Source: Methylophilus sp. 5 (GTDB lineage Bacteria > Pseudomonadota > Gammaproteobacteria > Burkholderiales > Methylophilaceae). Taken from it: a stretch of 64,000 bases of DNA. The position numbers and the translations under genes were made by a program. Location: the NCBI RefSeq assembly GCF_000515275.1, contig NZ_KI911560.1:124001-188000 (forward strand), read 5' to 3'. The notes below the pieces were generated by a model. The model had not been told where the DNA came from and did no database searches. It saw only the letters and a program-made list of their open reading frames with translations. This document shows, piece by piece, positions 23,138 through 31,378 of this stretch (its first letter is position 1; each line of letters begins with the position of its first letter).

Positions 23138-24597
23138 CTTGATTGACCCGCCATAAAGGCCTGCAGCCATTGCAAGGTGAGCGCGACCCCAAAACCGTTC
23201 ACCTCACTGGCCACCGCACCTAAACCGTCTTTATGGCTATAAGAAGACAAATCAATGTGGCACCAGGCCACATCTCCTTCGATAAACTTACCTAGAAAGC
23301 GCGCCGCCAGCATATGGTCGGCATCGCTGTCCATGGTGCATTGCTTGATATCGGCAATGTCGCTATCCAGCGCACTGTCATAATCCTCAGCATACGGAAA
23401 AGCCACCACGCGCTCGCCACTGGCAGCCCCCGCCTCCACCATCTGGCTCGACAATGCCGCATGGTTGGCAACAATCCCGCTCATACGTGACCCTAGTGCC
23501 GTTTGCATGCTGCCTGTCAGCGTAGCGTAATCAATCATCACATCAGGCTGATCACGGCTGGCCAGCGTTAAGGTATCGGCCAGCACCATGCGGCCTTCGG
23601 CATCGGTGTGTACTATTTCTATGGTCATGCCATTGAGCGCGGCAATCACATCATTTTGCTTGTAGGCATTAGGGCCAATATGGTTTTGCGCCAGCGCCAA
23701 CCAGCAATCAACATTGATCGGCAATTGCTGCGCACTGATGGCCTGCAACACCCCCACCGCCACCGCACTGCCGTTCATGTCCTGATGCATGCCCTGCATA
23801 TATTTGGCTGACTTTAAATTGTGGCCGCCGGTATCAAAACAAATGCCTTTGCCGACCAACGCCAGCGTTTTTTCAGCTTGCGGATGACGATAAGACAATT
23901 TGACGATCGCAGCGTCTTGCGGCTCAGAGCCTTGCGCCACCGCTACAAAAGCACCCGCGCCTAATTGCCTGAGCGCGTCTGTGTCCCACTCAGCATATTG
24001 CCAGCCTTTTTCACTGGCCATGGTTTGCAAACACTGCCGGTAGAGCGCTGGCGTTAACATATTGGGCGGCGTCATGGTCAGCGCGCGGCAAACTGTATTG
24101 CCTGCGGCCAACGCGGTGACTTCACTCGTCCAACCAATATCGCTCACACCAAACACGCTAATTTCACGCAATTTTGGCCCCGCAGGCTTCTGTTTCAGCA
24201 GCGGCAATGCTTGCGCGTTCACCAGCGTGACGTACGCGGCCAGCCTGGCAAAGCAGTCGGTATGTTTTTTTGAATACACGGCCAGCGCAATGCGTACTGG
24301 ATGCTCAGCCAGCAGCGGCTTAACTGCTGCACGTAAGGCTGTGGCCAAGGCAAATGTCGAGGCCGCGGCATCCAGCTGACACATGCTGACCAACGTGCCG
24401 TCTGCCAGCTCAAGTGTGACTGGTTTGTCTTTTAAATCTGCCGCAGTGAGGCCTGCGCGCTGCAATTTGGCCACGAATATATCGGCAAAAGGCAGTGATG
24501 AAAAAAACGGTTCTTCAAACACGACCAATATATGTTTGGCACAGGCTGATAATAAGGTTGAACTGACTTCTGAAGTTTGGGACCACTCGATGCGCAT
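23134..24597 (-). CDS. M17-family leucyl aminopeptidase
   Basis: 487 residues. Two zinc ions would be held by the Lys and Asp of LVGKGICFDTGG, the Asp of QDMNG, and the Asp and Glu of TDAEGRMVLAD; the catalytic Lys and Arg are present. It removes N-terminal residues from peptides in the cytoplasm. The usual NTDAEGR is HTDAEGR and the usual DMGGA is DMNGSA, placing it away from E. coli PepA, perhaps nearer to atypical M17 members; I therefore give no symbol. It converges on sqr with overlapping stops. Confidence 0.9.
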   Translation of the reverse strand: MRIEWSQTSEVSSTLLSACAKHILVVFEEPFFSSLPFADIFVAKLQRAGLTAADLKDKPVTLELADGTLVSMCQLDAAASTFALATALRAAVKPLLAEHPVRIALAVYSKKHTDCFARLAAYVTLVNAQALPLLKQKPAGPKLREISVFGVSDIGWTSEVTALAAGNTVCRALTMTPPNMLTPALYRQCLQTMASEKGWQYAEWDTDALRQLGAGAFVAVAQGSEPQDAAIVKLSYRHPQAEKTLALVGKGICFDTGGHNLKSAKYMQGMHQDMNGSAVAVGVLQAISAQQLPINVDCWLALAQNHIGPNAYKQNDVIAALNGMTIEIVHTDAEGRMVLADTLTLASRDQPDVMIDYATLTGSMQTALGSRMSGIVANHAALSSQMVEAGAASGERVVAFPYAEDYDSALDSDIADIKQCTMDSDADHMLAARFLGKFIEGDVAWCHIDLSSYSHKDGLGAVASEVNGFGVALTLQWLQAFMAGQSS

Positions 24598-24725
24598 ATG
24601 GGTTAGAAAACACTCTTATATAAAACATTAAACAAACGTAGCAAATACCTGCATTTAGGCATGATTTATTCATGCAAAACTTGACCAAAACGGCCAAAAA
24701 AGAGACACTTACAGCTAATTGATCG

Positions 24726-24757
24726 GTTGCTGAGACTCATCACCTAAATTCAGCAAC
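24726..24757. promoter_or_regulatory. inverted repeat upstream of aceE
   Basis: GTTGCTGA and TCAGCAAC, a perfect 8-base inverted repeat 16 bases apart, in the 286-base gap between the divergent aminopeptidase and aceE genes. It could be an operator or a leader hairpin of the pyruvate dehydrogenase transcript. No other clear signal was seen in that gap. Confidence 0.35.
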
Positions 24758-24883
24758 GTGTTACCATAAAAGCAGTATCCAATTTCGGAATCCCTTCTTG
24801 GTAATCAACACTTTCTCAGCGCTAGGCATGGCTAGGTGCTAGATTATACGCATAGCGACTTAAAACTCGGAGAATCCTCACGC

Positions 24884-27553
24884 ATGGCAACGCATTCGCA
24901 AGCACACCTCAATGAAACTGACCCGCAAGAAACGCAAGAGTGGTTAGAAGCCCTCAGTGCTGTTATTGAGAATGAAGGGCCAGAACGTGCCCACTTCCTG
25001 CTGGAAGCAATGATTGATCAAGCCCGCCGTTCCGGCGGCCATTTGCCTTATAAGGCGACCACCGCTTACGTTAACACCATCCCTACCCACTTGCAGGGCA
25101 AACTGCAAGGCGACCCGGAGATGGAGCGCCGTGTCCGTGCACTGATCCGCTGGAATGCGATCATGACCGTACTGCGTGCCAACGAAAAATCGCCAGGTAT
25201 CGGCGGCCACATTGCCAGCTTCCAGTCAGCAGCAACATTGTACGACGTTGGTTTTAACCACTTTTTCCGTGCTGCCAACGAAACCTTTGGCGGCGACTGT
25301 ATTTACTTCCAGGGGCACTCGTCTCCTGGCGTGTATGCACGTGCCTTTCTGGAAGGCCGCATTAGCGAAGAGCAAATGGATAACTTCCGTCAGGAAACCG
25401 GCGGCAATGGCTTATCCAGCTACCCACACCCATGGTTGATGCCAGATTTCTGGCAGTTCCCAACGGTCTCTATGGGCCTGGGCCCATTGGCGGGTATTTA
25501 CCAGGCACGTTTCCTCAAGTACCTGCATAACCGCGGCATTGCCGATACGGCTGACCGCAAGGTGTGGGTATTCTGCGGCGATGGCGAGATGGACGAGCCG
25601 GAATCACAAGGCGCGATTTCACTGGCGGCGCGTGAAGGCCTGGATAACCTGATTTTTGTCATCAACTGTAACTTGCAGCGCCTGGATGGCCCGGTGCGTG
25701 GCAACGGCAAAATCATCCAGGAGCTCGAATCCAACTTCCGCGGTGCGGGCTGGAACGCGATCAAAGTCATCTGGGGTTCTTACTGGGATCCTTTGCTGTC
25801 CATGGACAAAGACGGCATCCTGCGCAAACGCATGGAAGAATGCGTGGATGGTGAATACCAGAACTTCAAGCAAAAAGGTGGCGCCTACACGCGTGAATAC
25901 TTCTTTGGCAAATATCCTGAATTGCGCGAAATGGTGGCTGCGATGTCAGATGCTGACATCTGGCGCCTGAACCGCGGTGGTCACGATCCGCACAAAGTGT
26001 TTGCGGCTTACCATGCTGCGGCAAACCATAAAGGTCAGCCAACCGTTATTTTAGCCAAAACCGTCAAAGGTTACGGCATGGGTGAGGCCGGTGAAGGCCA
26101 AAACACCACGCACCAGCAAAAGAGCATGGATATTGCTTCCCTTAAGGCGTTCCGTGACCGGTTTGACCTGCCATTGACTGACGAGCAGGTAGAAAACCTG
26201 TCTTATTACCGCCCGGCTGAAGACAGCCCGGAAATCAAATACATGATGGAGCGTCGTGCCGCGTTGGGTGGTTTTGTGCCTAGCCGTCGCCGTAAAGGCA
26301 ACGAGCTGACCGTGCCTGAGCTGTCAGCATTTGAAAACATGCTGGGCGCCACTGGTGAGCGTGAAATCTCGACCACCATGGCCTTTGTGCGTATCTTGTC
26401 TACCCTGGTGCGTGACAAGCAAGTCGGCAAATATGTGGTGCCTATCGTGCCAGACGAAGCGCGTACATTTGGTATGGAAGGCATGTTCCGCCAATTGGGT
26501 ATTTACTCCTCTGTTGGCCAACTGTATGAGCCACAAGATTCTGACCAGGTGATGTTCTACAAAGAATCTAAAAGCGGCCAGATTTTAGAAGAAGGCATTA
26601 ACGAAGCGGGCTCATTTGCCAGCTGGCTGGCGGCAGCGACGTCTTACAGCGTCACCGGCACCCAGATGATTCCGTTCTACATTTACTACTCAATGTTTGG
26701 CTTCCAGCGTATTGGTGACTTTGCCTGGGCGGCTGGCGACAGCCGTGCACGTGGCTTCTTGCTGGGTGCAACAGCGGGCAGAACAACCTTGAACGGTGAA
26801 GGCTTGCAGCACGAAGATGGCCACAGTCATCTGATGTCGGCAACGATTCCAAACTGCGTGTCTTACGATCCGACGTTTGCTTACGAGCTGGCCGTGATTA
26901 TTCAGGAAGGTATGCACCGCATGGTGCAAAACCAGGAAGATGTGTATTACTACATCACCCTGATGAACGAAAACTATACGCATCCGGCCATGCCAGAAGG
27001 CAGCGCCGCCGGCATTCTCAAAGGCATGTACAGCTTCAGCAAGTCCAAAACCAAAGGCCCTAAAGTACAACTGATGGGCTCAGGCGTGATTCTGCGCGAA
27101 GTGATTGCCGCCGCCGAGTTGCTGGAAAAAGACTGGGGCGTGTCTGCTGACGTATGGAGTGTGACCAGCTTTACCGAGTTACGGCGCGATGGGATTGATG
27201 CCGAGCGTCATAACCTGCTCAACCCGGAAGCCAAACCAGTGCTGAGTTATGTGGCTCAAAGCCTGGCAAAAGCCGAAGGCCCGGTAGTTGCCTCAACTGA
27301 CTATATGCGTAGCTTTGCAGACCAGATTCGCCCGTTTGTGCCTAACAGATTCGTGACCCTGGGCACCGATGGTTATGGCCGCTCAGACTCACGCGAAGCC
27401 TTGCGTAGCTTCTTTGAAGTTGACCGCTACTATGTGGTACTGGCTGCCTTGAAAGCACTGGCTGACGACGGAAAACTGCCTGCGGCCAAAGCAACTGAAG
27501 CGATTAAAAAATATAATATCGACATTAGTCGTGCCAATCCGGCCACGATCTAA
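24884..27553 (+). CDS. aceE: Pyruvate dehydrogenase E1 component, homodimeric type
   Basis: 889 residues (E. coli 887). Thiamin-diphosphate enzyme that decarboxylates pyruvate and acetylates the lipoyl arm of E2. The ThDP motif is GDGEMDEPE...NLIFVINCN near 228-260; QGHSSPGVYARAFLEGR and DGEGLQHEDGHSH are family blocks. I start at MATHSQAHLNE, after GGAG eleven bases upstream; 16 further codons in frame upstream do not look like protein. Followed after 27 bases by aceF. In methylotrophs this complex feeds acetyl-CoA to biosynthesis, as the TCA cycle is often incomplete (established for the group, not visible here). Confidence 0.97.
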   Translation: MATHSQAHLNETDPQETQEWLEALSAVIENEGPERAHFLLEAMIDQARRSGGHLPYKATTAYVNTIPTHLQGKLQGDPEMERRVRALIRWNAIMTVLRANEKSPGIGGHIASFQSAATLYDVGFNHFFRAANETFGGDCIYFQGHSSPGVYARAFLEGRISEEQMDNFRQETGGNGLSSYPHPWLMPDFWQFPTVSMGLGPLAGIYQARFLKYLHNRGIADTADRKVWVFCGDGEMDEPESQGAISLAAREGLDNLIFVINCNLQRLDGPVRGNGKIIQELESNFRGAGWNAIKVIWGSYWDPLLSMDKDGILRKRMEECVDGEYQNFKQKGGAYTREYFFGKYPELREMVAAMSDADIWRLNRGGHDPHKVFAAYHAAANHKGQPTVILAKTVKGYGMGEAGEGQNTTHQQKSMDIASLKAFRDRFDLPLTDEQVENLSYYRPAEDSPEIKYMMERRAALGGFVPSRRRKGNELTVPELSAFENMLGATGEREISTTMAFVRILSTLVRDKQVGKYVVPIVPDEARTFGMEGMFRQLGIYSSVGQLYEPQDSDQVMFYKESKSGQILEEGINEAGSFASWLAAATSYSVTGTQMIPFYIYYSMFGFQRIGDFAWAAGDSRARGFLLGATAGRTTLNGEGLQHEDGHSHLMSATIPNCVSYDPTFAYELAVIIQEGMHRMVQNQEDVYYYITLMNENYTHPAMPEGSAAGILKGMYSFSKSKTKGPKVQLMGSGVILREVIAAAELLEKDWGVSADVWSVTSFTELRRDGIDAERHNLLNPEAKPVLSYVAQSLAKAEGPVVASTDYMRSFADQIRPFVPNRFVTLGTDGYGRSDSREALRSFFEVDRYYVVLAALKALADDGKLPAAKATEAIKKYNIDISRANPATI

Positions 27554-27580
27554 GGTCACGACATAAGGAAAGTACACAAT

Positions 27581-28918
27581 ATGTCTATCAAAGAAGTACT
27601 GGTGCCGGATATCGGCAACTTTGACAGCGTCGACGTCATTGAAGTCCTGGTCAGTGTGGGTGACACCGTGGCCAAAGAAGACTCACTGATGACGGTGGAG
27701 TCTGACAAAGCCTCTATGGACATCCCCTCGTCACTGGCCGGGGTCGTTAAAGAAATCCACATCAAAGTGGGTGACAAAACCAAACAGGGCGCACTGATTC
27801 TGACACTGGATACCGCGGCCGAAGCGGCACCTGCAGAAAAAGTAGCGCCACAGCCGACAGCAACACCGGTCGTGGCCACAGTCACCGTCGATGAAACCAA
27901 AGTTGCAATTCCTGAGCCGACACGCCCAGTGGCCCAAGTGCCGCAGGTGATTCAGCCGCAAGCCACCCCTAACCCGGTAGCGGCTAGCAGCGTGGCCAGC
28001 AGCGGCAAACTGGCGCACGCCAGCCCGTCAGTGCGCAAATTTGCACGTGAGTTAGGTGTGAGCTTATCGCTGGTAAAAGCCAGCGGCCCTAAAAATCGTA
28101 TTGTGCAAGCAGATGTACAAGCCTATGTGAAAGGCGAGCTATCCAAGCCACGCTCTGAAAATATGGGCAGCGGCTTAAGCACCCTGCCGATGCCAGTGAT
28201 TGATTTCAGCCAGTTTGGCAATATCGAAACCAAACCACTGTCACGCATCAAAAAATTGTCTGGTGCTAATTTGCACCGCAATTGGGTGACTGCACCGCAC
28301 GTGACACAGTTTGATGAAGCCGACATTACCGACCTGGAAGACTTTAGAAAGTCGATGTTGGTCGAAGCCGAAAAACGTGGCGTGAAATTAACCTTGCTGG
28401 CTTTTCTCATGAAAGCCGTGGTCAATGCATTGCGCACTTACCCTAACTTTAACGCGTCACTGTCCCCAGAAGGCGATAGCTTAATCCTCAAGCAGTATTA
28501 CAACATCGGCTTCGCCTGCGATACGCCAGACGGCCTGGTAGTGCCTGTGGTGCGGGATGTGAATCAGAAAGATGTGATGGACATCGCACGCGACCTGGCT
28601 GATTTGTCTGCCAAGGCCCGCGAGCGTAAGTTGAAGGTAGAAGAAATGCAAGGCGGCTGCTTTACGATTTCTAGCCTGGGCGGCATCGGCGGCACCATGT
28701 TCACACCTATCATCAACTGCCCTGAAGTCGCGATTTTAGGCGTCTCGCGCGCGGCCATGCAACCTGTGTATAACAAAGACACCGGCGGCTTTGACCCACG
28801 CCTGATCATGCCATTATCGCTCTCTTATGATCACCGCGTCATCGACGGCGCGGATGGCGCAAGATTCACCAGCCATCTGCGTGTGATGCTGAGTGATGTA
28901 AGAAGGTTGTTGCTGTAA
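27581..28918 (+). CDS. aceF: Pyruvate dehydrogenase E2, dihydrolipoyllysine acetyltransferase
   Basis: 445 residues. One lipoyl domain (about 1-75; lipoylated Lys43 in ESDKASMD), an Ala/Pro/Val-rich linker, a peripheral-subunit-binding domain (SPSVRKFARELGVSLSLVKA, about 145-180), and the catalytic domain ending with SYDHRVIDGADGARF, which holds the active-site His and Asp. Only one lipoyl domain is present against three in E. coli; that domain is almost identical to the N-terminal domain of LpdA encoded 8 kb downstream. Confidence 0.97.
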   Translation: MSIKEVLVPDIGNFDSVDVIEVLVSVGDTVAKEDSLMTVESDKASMDIPSSLAGVVKEIHIKVGDKTKQGALILTLDTAAEAAPAEKVAPQPTATPVVATVTVDETKVAIPEPTRPVAQVPQVIQPQATPNPVAASSVASSGKLAHASPSVRKFARELGVSLSLVKASGPKNRIVQADVQAYVKGELSKPRSENMGSGLSTLPMPVIDFSQFGNIETKPLSRIKKLSGANLHRNWVTAPHVTQFDEADITDLEDFRKSMLVEAEKRGVKLTLLAFLMKAVVNALRTYPNFNASLSPEGDSLILKQYYNIGFACDTPDGLVVPVVRDVNQKDVMDIARDLADLSAKARERKLKVEEMQGGCFTISSLGGIGGTMFTPIINCPEVAILGVSRAAMQPVYNKDTGGFDPRLIMPLSLSYDHRVIDGADGARFTSHLRVMLSDVRRLLL

Positions 28919-28934
28919 TTGCAATGTATTGAGT

Positions 28935-28963
28935 AAAAAAGGGGCATATAAAGCCCCTTTTTT
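28935..28963 (+). terminator. aceEF terminator
   Basis: Stem GGGGC / GCCCC inside flanking A6 and T6 tracts (AAAAAAGGGGC and its complement), 16 bases after the aceF stop. Confidence 0.88.
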
Positions 28964-28989
28964 ATTTGCCTTGACAGTCAAATATAGCA

Positions 28990-29032
28990 AAGTTACCATA
29001 AGTTATCATTTTAAAATAACCTATGGTAACTT
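28990..29032. promoter_or_regulatory. long palindrome directly upstream of the AAA ATPase gene
   Basis: Arms of 17 bases (28990-29006, 29016-29032) starting AAGTTACCATA with one mismatch, 9-base AT-rich centre, ending eight bases before the start codon. There is no Shine-Dalgarno between it and the ATG. It could be an operator or a structured 5' leader. Confidence 0.7.
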
Positions 29033-29040
29033 ATATATAA

Positions 29041-30219
29041 ATGGATCCCAGAGTCAACCCTTATGCGCCTGGTGCAGGCACCCAACCTCCGGAACTCGCA
29101 GGGCGCGATGAAATTATTGAAAAAGCATCGATTGCCTTGGATCGATTCAGAGCGGGCTTGTCTGCCAGAAGCTTGTTACTGGTAGGCTTGCGTGGCGTGG
29201 GTAAAACCGTTCTCTTAAACCGCATTGCACAAGACACTGAAGCACGTGGATTTGTAATTGTGCAAATTGAAGCTCCGGAAAAACGGTCCTTGCCTGCCTT
29301 GCTTATTCCATCATTACGGACTGCATTATTGAAACTCGACAGAGTCGCCGCTGTTGGCGACAAAGCCAAACGCGCCTTACGGGCATTGGGCGGTTTTGTG
29401 GGCGCAATGAAAGTCAAGTATGAGGATATTGAATTTGGTGTAGATTTGGGGAATGAACCGGGCATTGCAGATTCAGGAGACCTGGAACGTGATTTGATAG
29501 ACCTGTTTATTGAAGTAGGCAAAGCAGCCAAAGAAAAAAACACTGCGCTCGTTTTTTTTATTGATGAATTACAATATGTCAAAGAGGAACAATTTGCCTC
29601 ATTGATCACAGCACTACACAAATGCGCCCAGGATCAATTACCAGTGGCCTTGATAGGCGCAGGCTTACCGCAACTGGTTGGGCAGGCAGGTCGCGCAAAA
29701 TCTTATGCCGAGCGATTGTTTGAATATCCTGAAATCGGCCCATTAACCAAGCAAGATGCAGAGAAGGCGCTGGCCAGACCGGCTGCGCAACATCAAGTCA
29801 GCTTTGATACTGCTGCACTAAAAGAAATACTCGTGCAAACGCAGTCTTACCCTTACTTTTTACAAGAGTGGGGCAAGCATAGCTGGCATTGTGCAACTCA
29901 AAGTCCAATTACTTTGGACGACGTTCAAGCAGCCACTGAACTTGCTGTTTCAGAACTGGATGCAAGTTTTTTTAGAGTACGATTTGACAGGCTGACCCCC
30001 TCAGAAAAACTGTATCTGCGCGCCATGGCTGAACTCGGCCCAGGACCACACAGGTCTGGTGACATCGCACACTTACTAAACAAGGATGTCAATAAAGTCG
30101 CACCTACTCGCGCGACACTGATAAACAAAGGGATGGTTTACAGCCCGGCCCACGGTGACAACAGCTTTACCGTGCCATTGTTTGATGAGTATATGAAACG
30201 AGTCATGCATGCATTCTGA
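29041..30219 (+). CDS. AAA ATPase of unknown role
   Basis: 392 residues. Begins NPYAPGAGTQPPELAGRD, a conserved lead-in of a bacterial group of AAA/STAND-like ATPases. Walker A GLRGVGKT at 49-56, Walker B VFFIDELQYV at 171-180, followed by an arginine-finger region (PVALIGAGLPQL) and an ORC/Cdc6-like lid. Residues about 325-390 look like a winged helix (GDIAHLLNKDVNKVAPTRATLINKGMVY), so DNA binding is plausible. The gene stands alone between aceEF and a converging group, with no ribosome-binding site but a strong palindrome just upstream. Function unknown; related ATPases are found in mobile and stress-related settings (recalled, not verified). Confidence 0.82.
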   Translation: MDPRVNPYAPGAGTQPPELAGRDEIIEKASIALDRFRAGLSARSLLLVGLRGVGKTVLLNRIAQDTEARGFVIVQIEAPEKRSLPALLIPSLRTALLKLDRVAAVGDKAKRALRALGGFVGAMKVKYEDIEFGVDLGNEPGIADSGDLERDLIDLFIEVGKAAKEKNTALVFFIDELQYVKEEQFASLITALHKCAQDQLPVALIGAGLPQLVGQAGRAKSYAERLFEYPEIGPLTKQDAEKALARPAAQHQVSFDTAALKEILVQTQSYPYFLQEWGKHSWHCATQSPITLDDVQAATELAVSELDASFFRVRFDRLTPSEKLYLRAMAELGPGPHRSGDIAHLLNKDVNKVAPTRATLINKGMVYSPAHGDNSFTVPLFDEYMKRVMHAF

Positions 30220-30241
30220 TTGCAATATGGGGAAGTAATAG

Positions 30242-31378
30242 TTAAAACAGACGCATCTGAGACTCATGTTGCCCCCATGCATCCGGCACGCTAAACAAGT
30301 CAGTACGAAACCCCAACCGCTCGCCTGACATACCCAGCTTTTGGCAACTCAGTTTAAAACGATGTGCCAGCAAATCGGCAAACACGCCTTCGCCGCGCAT
30401 ACGCTGACCAAAGCCGCTTTGATAGGTTTTACCGCCATGGCTTTGTTTGATAATACTCATGACATGACTGGCCTTGAGCGGAAAATACTGCTGTAGCCAG
30501 CCCTCAAACAAATCACTTAATTCATGTGGCAACCGCAAAAACACATAGCCTGCTTTTGTGGCGCCAGCCTGGTGCGCTTGTTGCAGAATCTGCTCAATAT
30601 CGCCGTCAGTTAACGCCGGAATCACCGGCGCGACCATCACGCCAGTCGGGATGCCTGCCTCGCTCAAGCGGCGCAGGGTTTCAAAGCGACGCTCAGGCGC
30701 CGCAGCACGTGGCTCTAAACGGCGTGCAATCTGTCTGTCCAGTGTGGTGATGCTGAGGTAAATACTAGCTAGGCCTTTAGCGGCCATCGGCGCAATCAGG
30801 TCTATATCGCGCTCAACTAATGACGACTTGGTGACCAGGCTAAACGGATGATTGGCTTCACTCAGCACCTGAATAATTTGTCGTGTCAGTTGGTATTCGC
30901 GTTCTATCGGTTGGTAGCTATCGGTATTCATGCCCAGCGCAATCGGTGCGCATTGATACTTGGCATGTGCCAGCTCTTTTTTAAGCAACTCAGCCGCATC
31001 TGCTTTCATTAATAAATGCGACTCAAAATCCAGCCCGGGGGACATGCCTAAGTAGGCATGCGTAGGCCGCGCGTAGCAGTAGATGCAGCCGTGCTCACAA
31101 CCGCGATAATGGTTGAGGGTGCGGTCAAAAGGCAGGTCGGGCGACTGGATGTAATTGATGATGGTTTTAGCCGCATCCAGCATGACTTCAGTACGCAAGG
31201 CCGGGCTATCTTCGTCCAGACTGCCCCAGCCATCGTCTATGGCTTGCCGTGTATGCGGGTCAAAGCGGCTAACCTGATTGCTGCTAGCCGCCCGCCCCTT
31301 GTAAACTAGGGGCTTTTCTATTAAAGAGGGGAAAGCATCTCCCTCTTCTGCTACTTGCGTTCGGATATCCACTGACAT
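30242..31378 (-). CDS. PA0069-family radical SAM protein (SplB-like)
   Basis: 378 residues from the ATG at 31378, which has GGAG nine bases upstream and overlaps the 3' end of the previous gene by 28 bases; a longer frame (to 31429) is less likely. The 4Fe-4S cluster motif is GCEHGCIYCYARP near 98-110. After it come the SAM-binding strands (LGMNTDSYQPIE, SLVTKSS, YLSITTLD). Members resemble spore photoproduct lyase (SplB) in sequence but their substrate is not known; DNA repair has been suggested only by homology. Translationally coupled to the glucan synthase gene, perhaps by chance of packing. Confidence 0.87.
   Translation of the reverse strand: MSVDIRTQVAEEGDAFPSLIEKPLVYKGRAASSNQVSRFDPHTRQAIDDGWGSLDEDSPALRTEVMLDAAKTIINYIQSPDLPFDRTLNHYRGCEHGCIYCYARPTHAYLGMSPGLDFESHLLMKADAAELLKKELAHAKYQCAPIALGMNTDSYQPIEREYQLTRQIIQVLSEANHPFSLVTKSSLVERDIDLIAPMAAKGLASIYLSITTLDRQIARRLEPRAAAPERRFETLRRLSEAGIPTGVMVAPVIPALTDGDIEQILQQAHQAGATKAGYVFLRLPHELSDLFEGWLQQYFPLKASHVMSIIKQSHGGKTYQSGFGQRMRGEGVFADLLAHRFKLSCQKLGMSGERLGFRTDLFSVPDAWGQHESQMRLF

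Noticed and set aside
24598..24883. tRNA or small structured RNA between the aminopeptidase gene and aceE
   Set aside because: No cloverleaf or conserved tRNA words could be found; only a simple inverted repeat is present.
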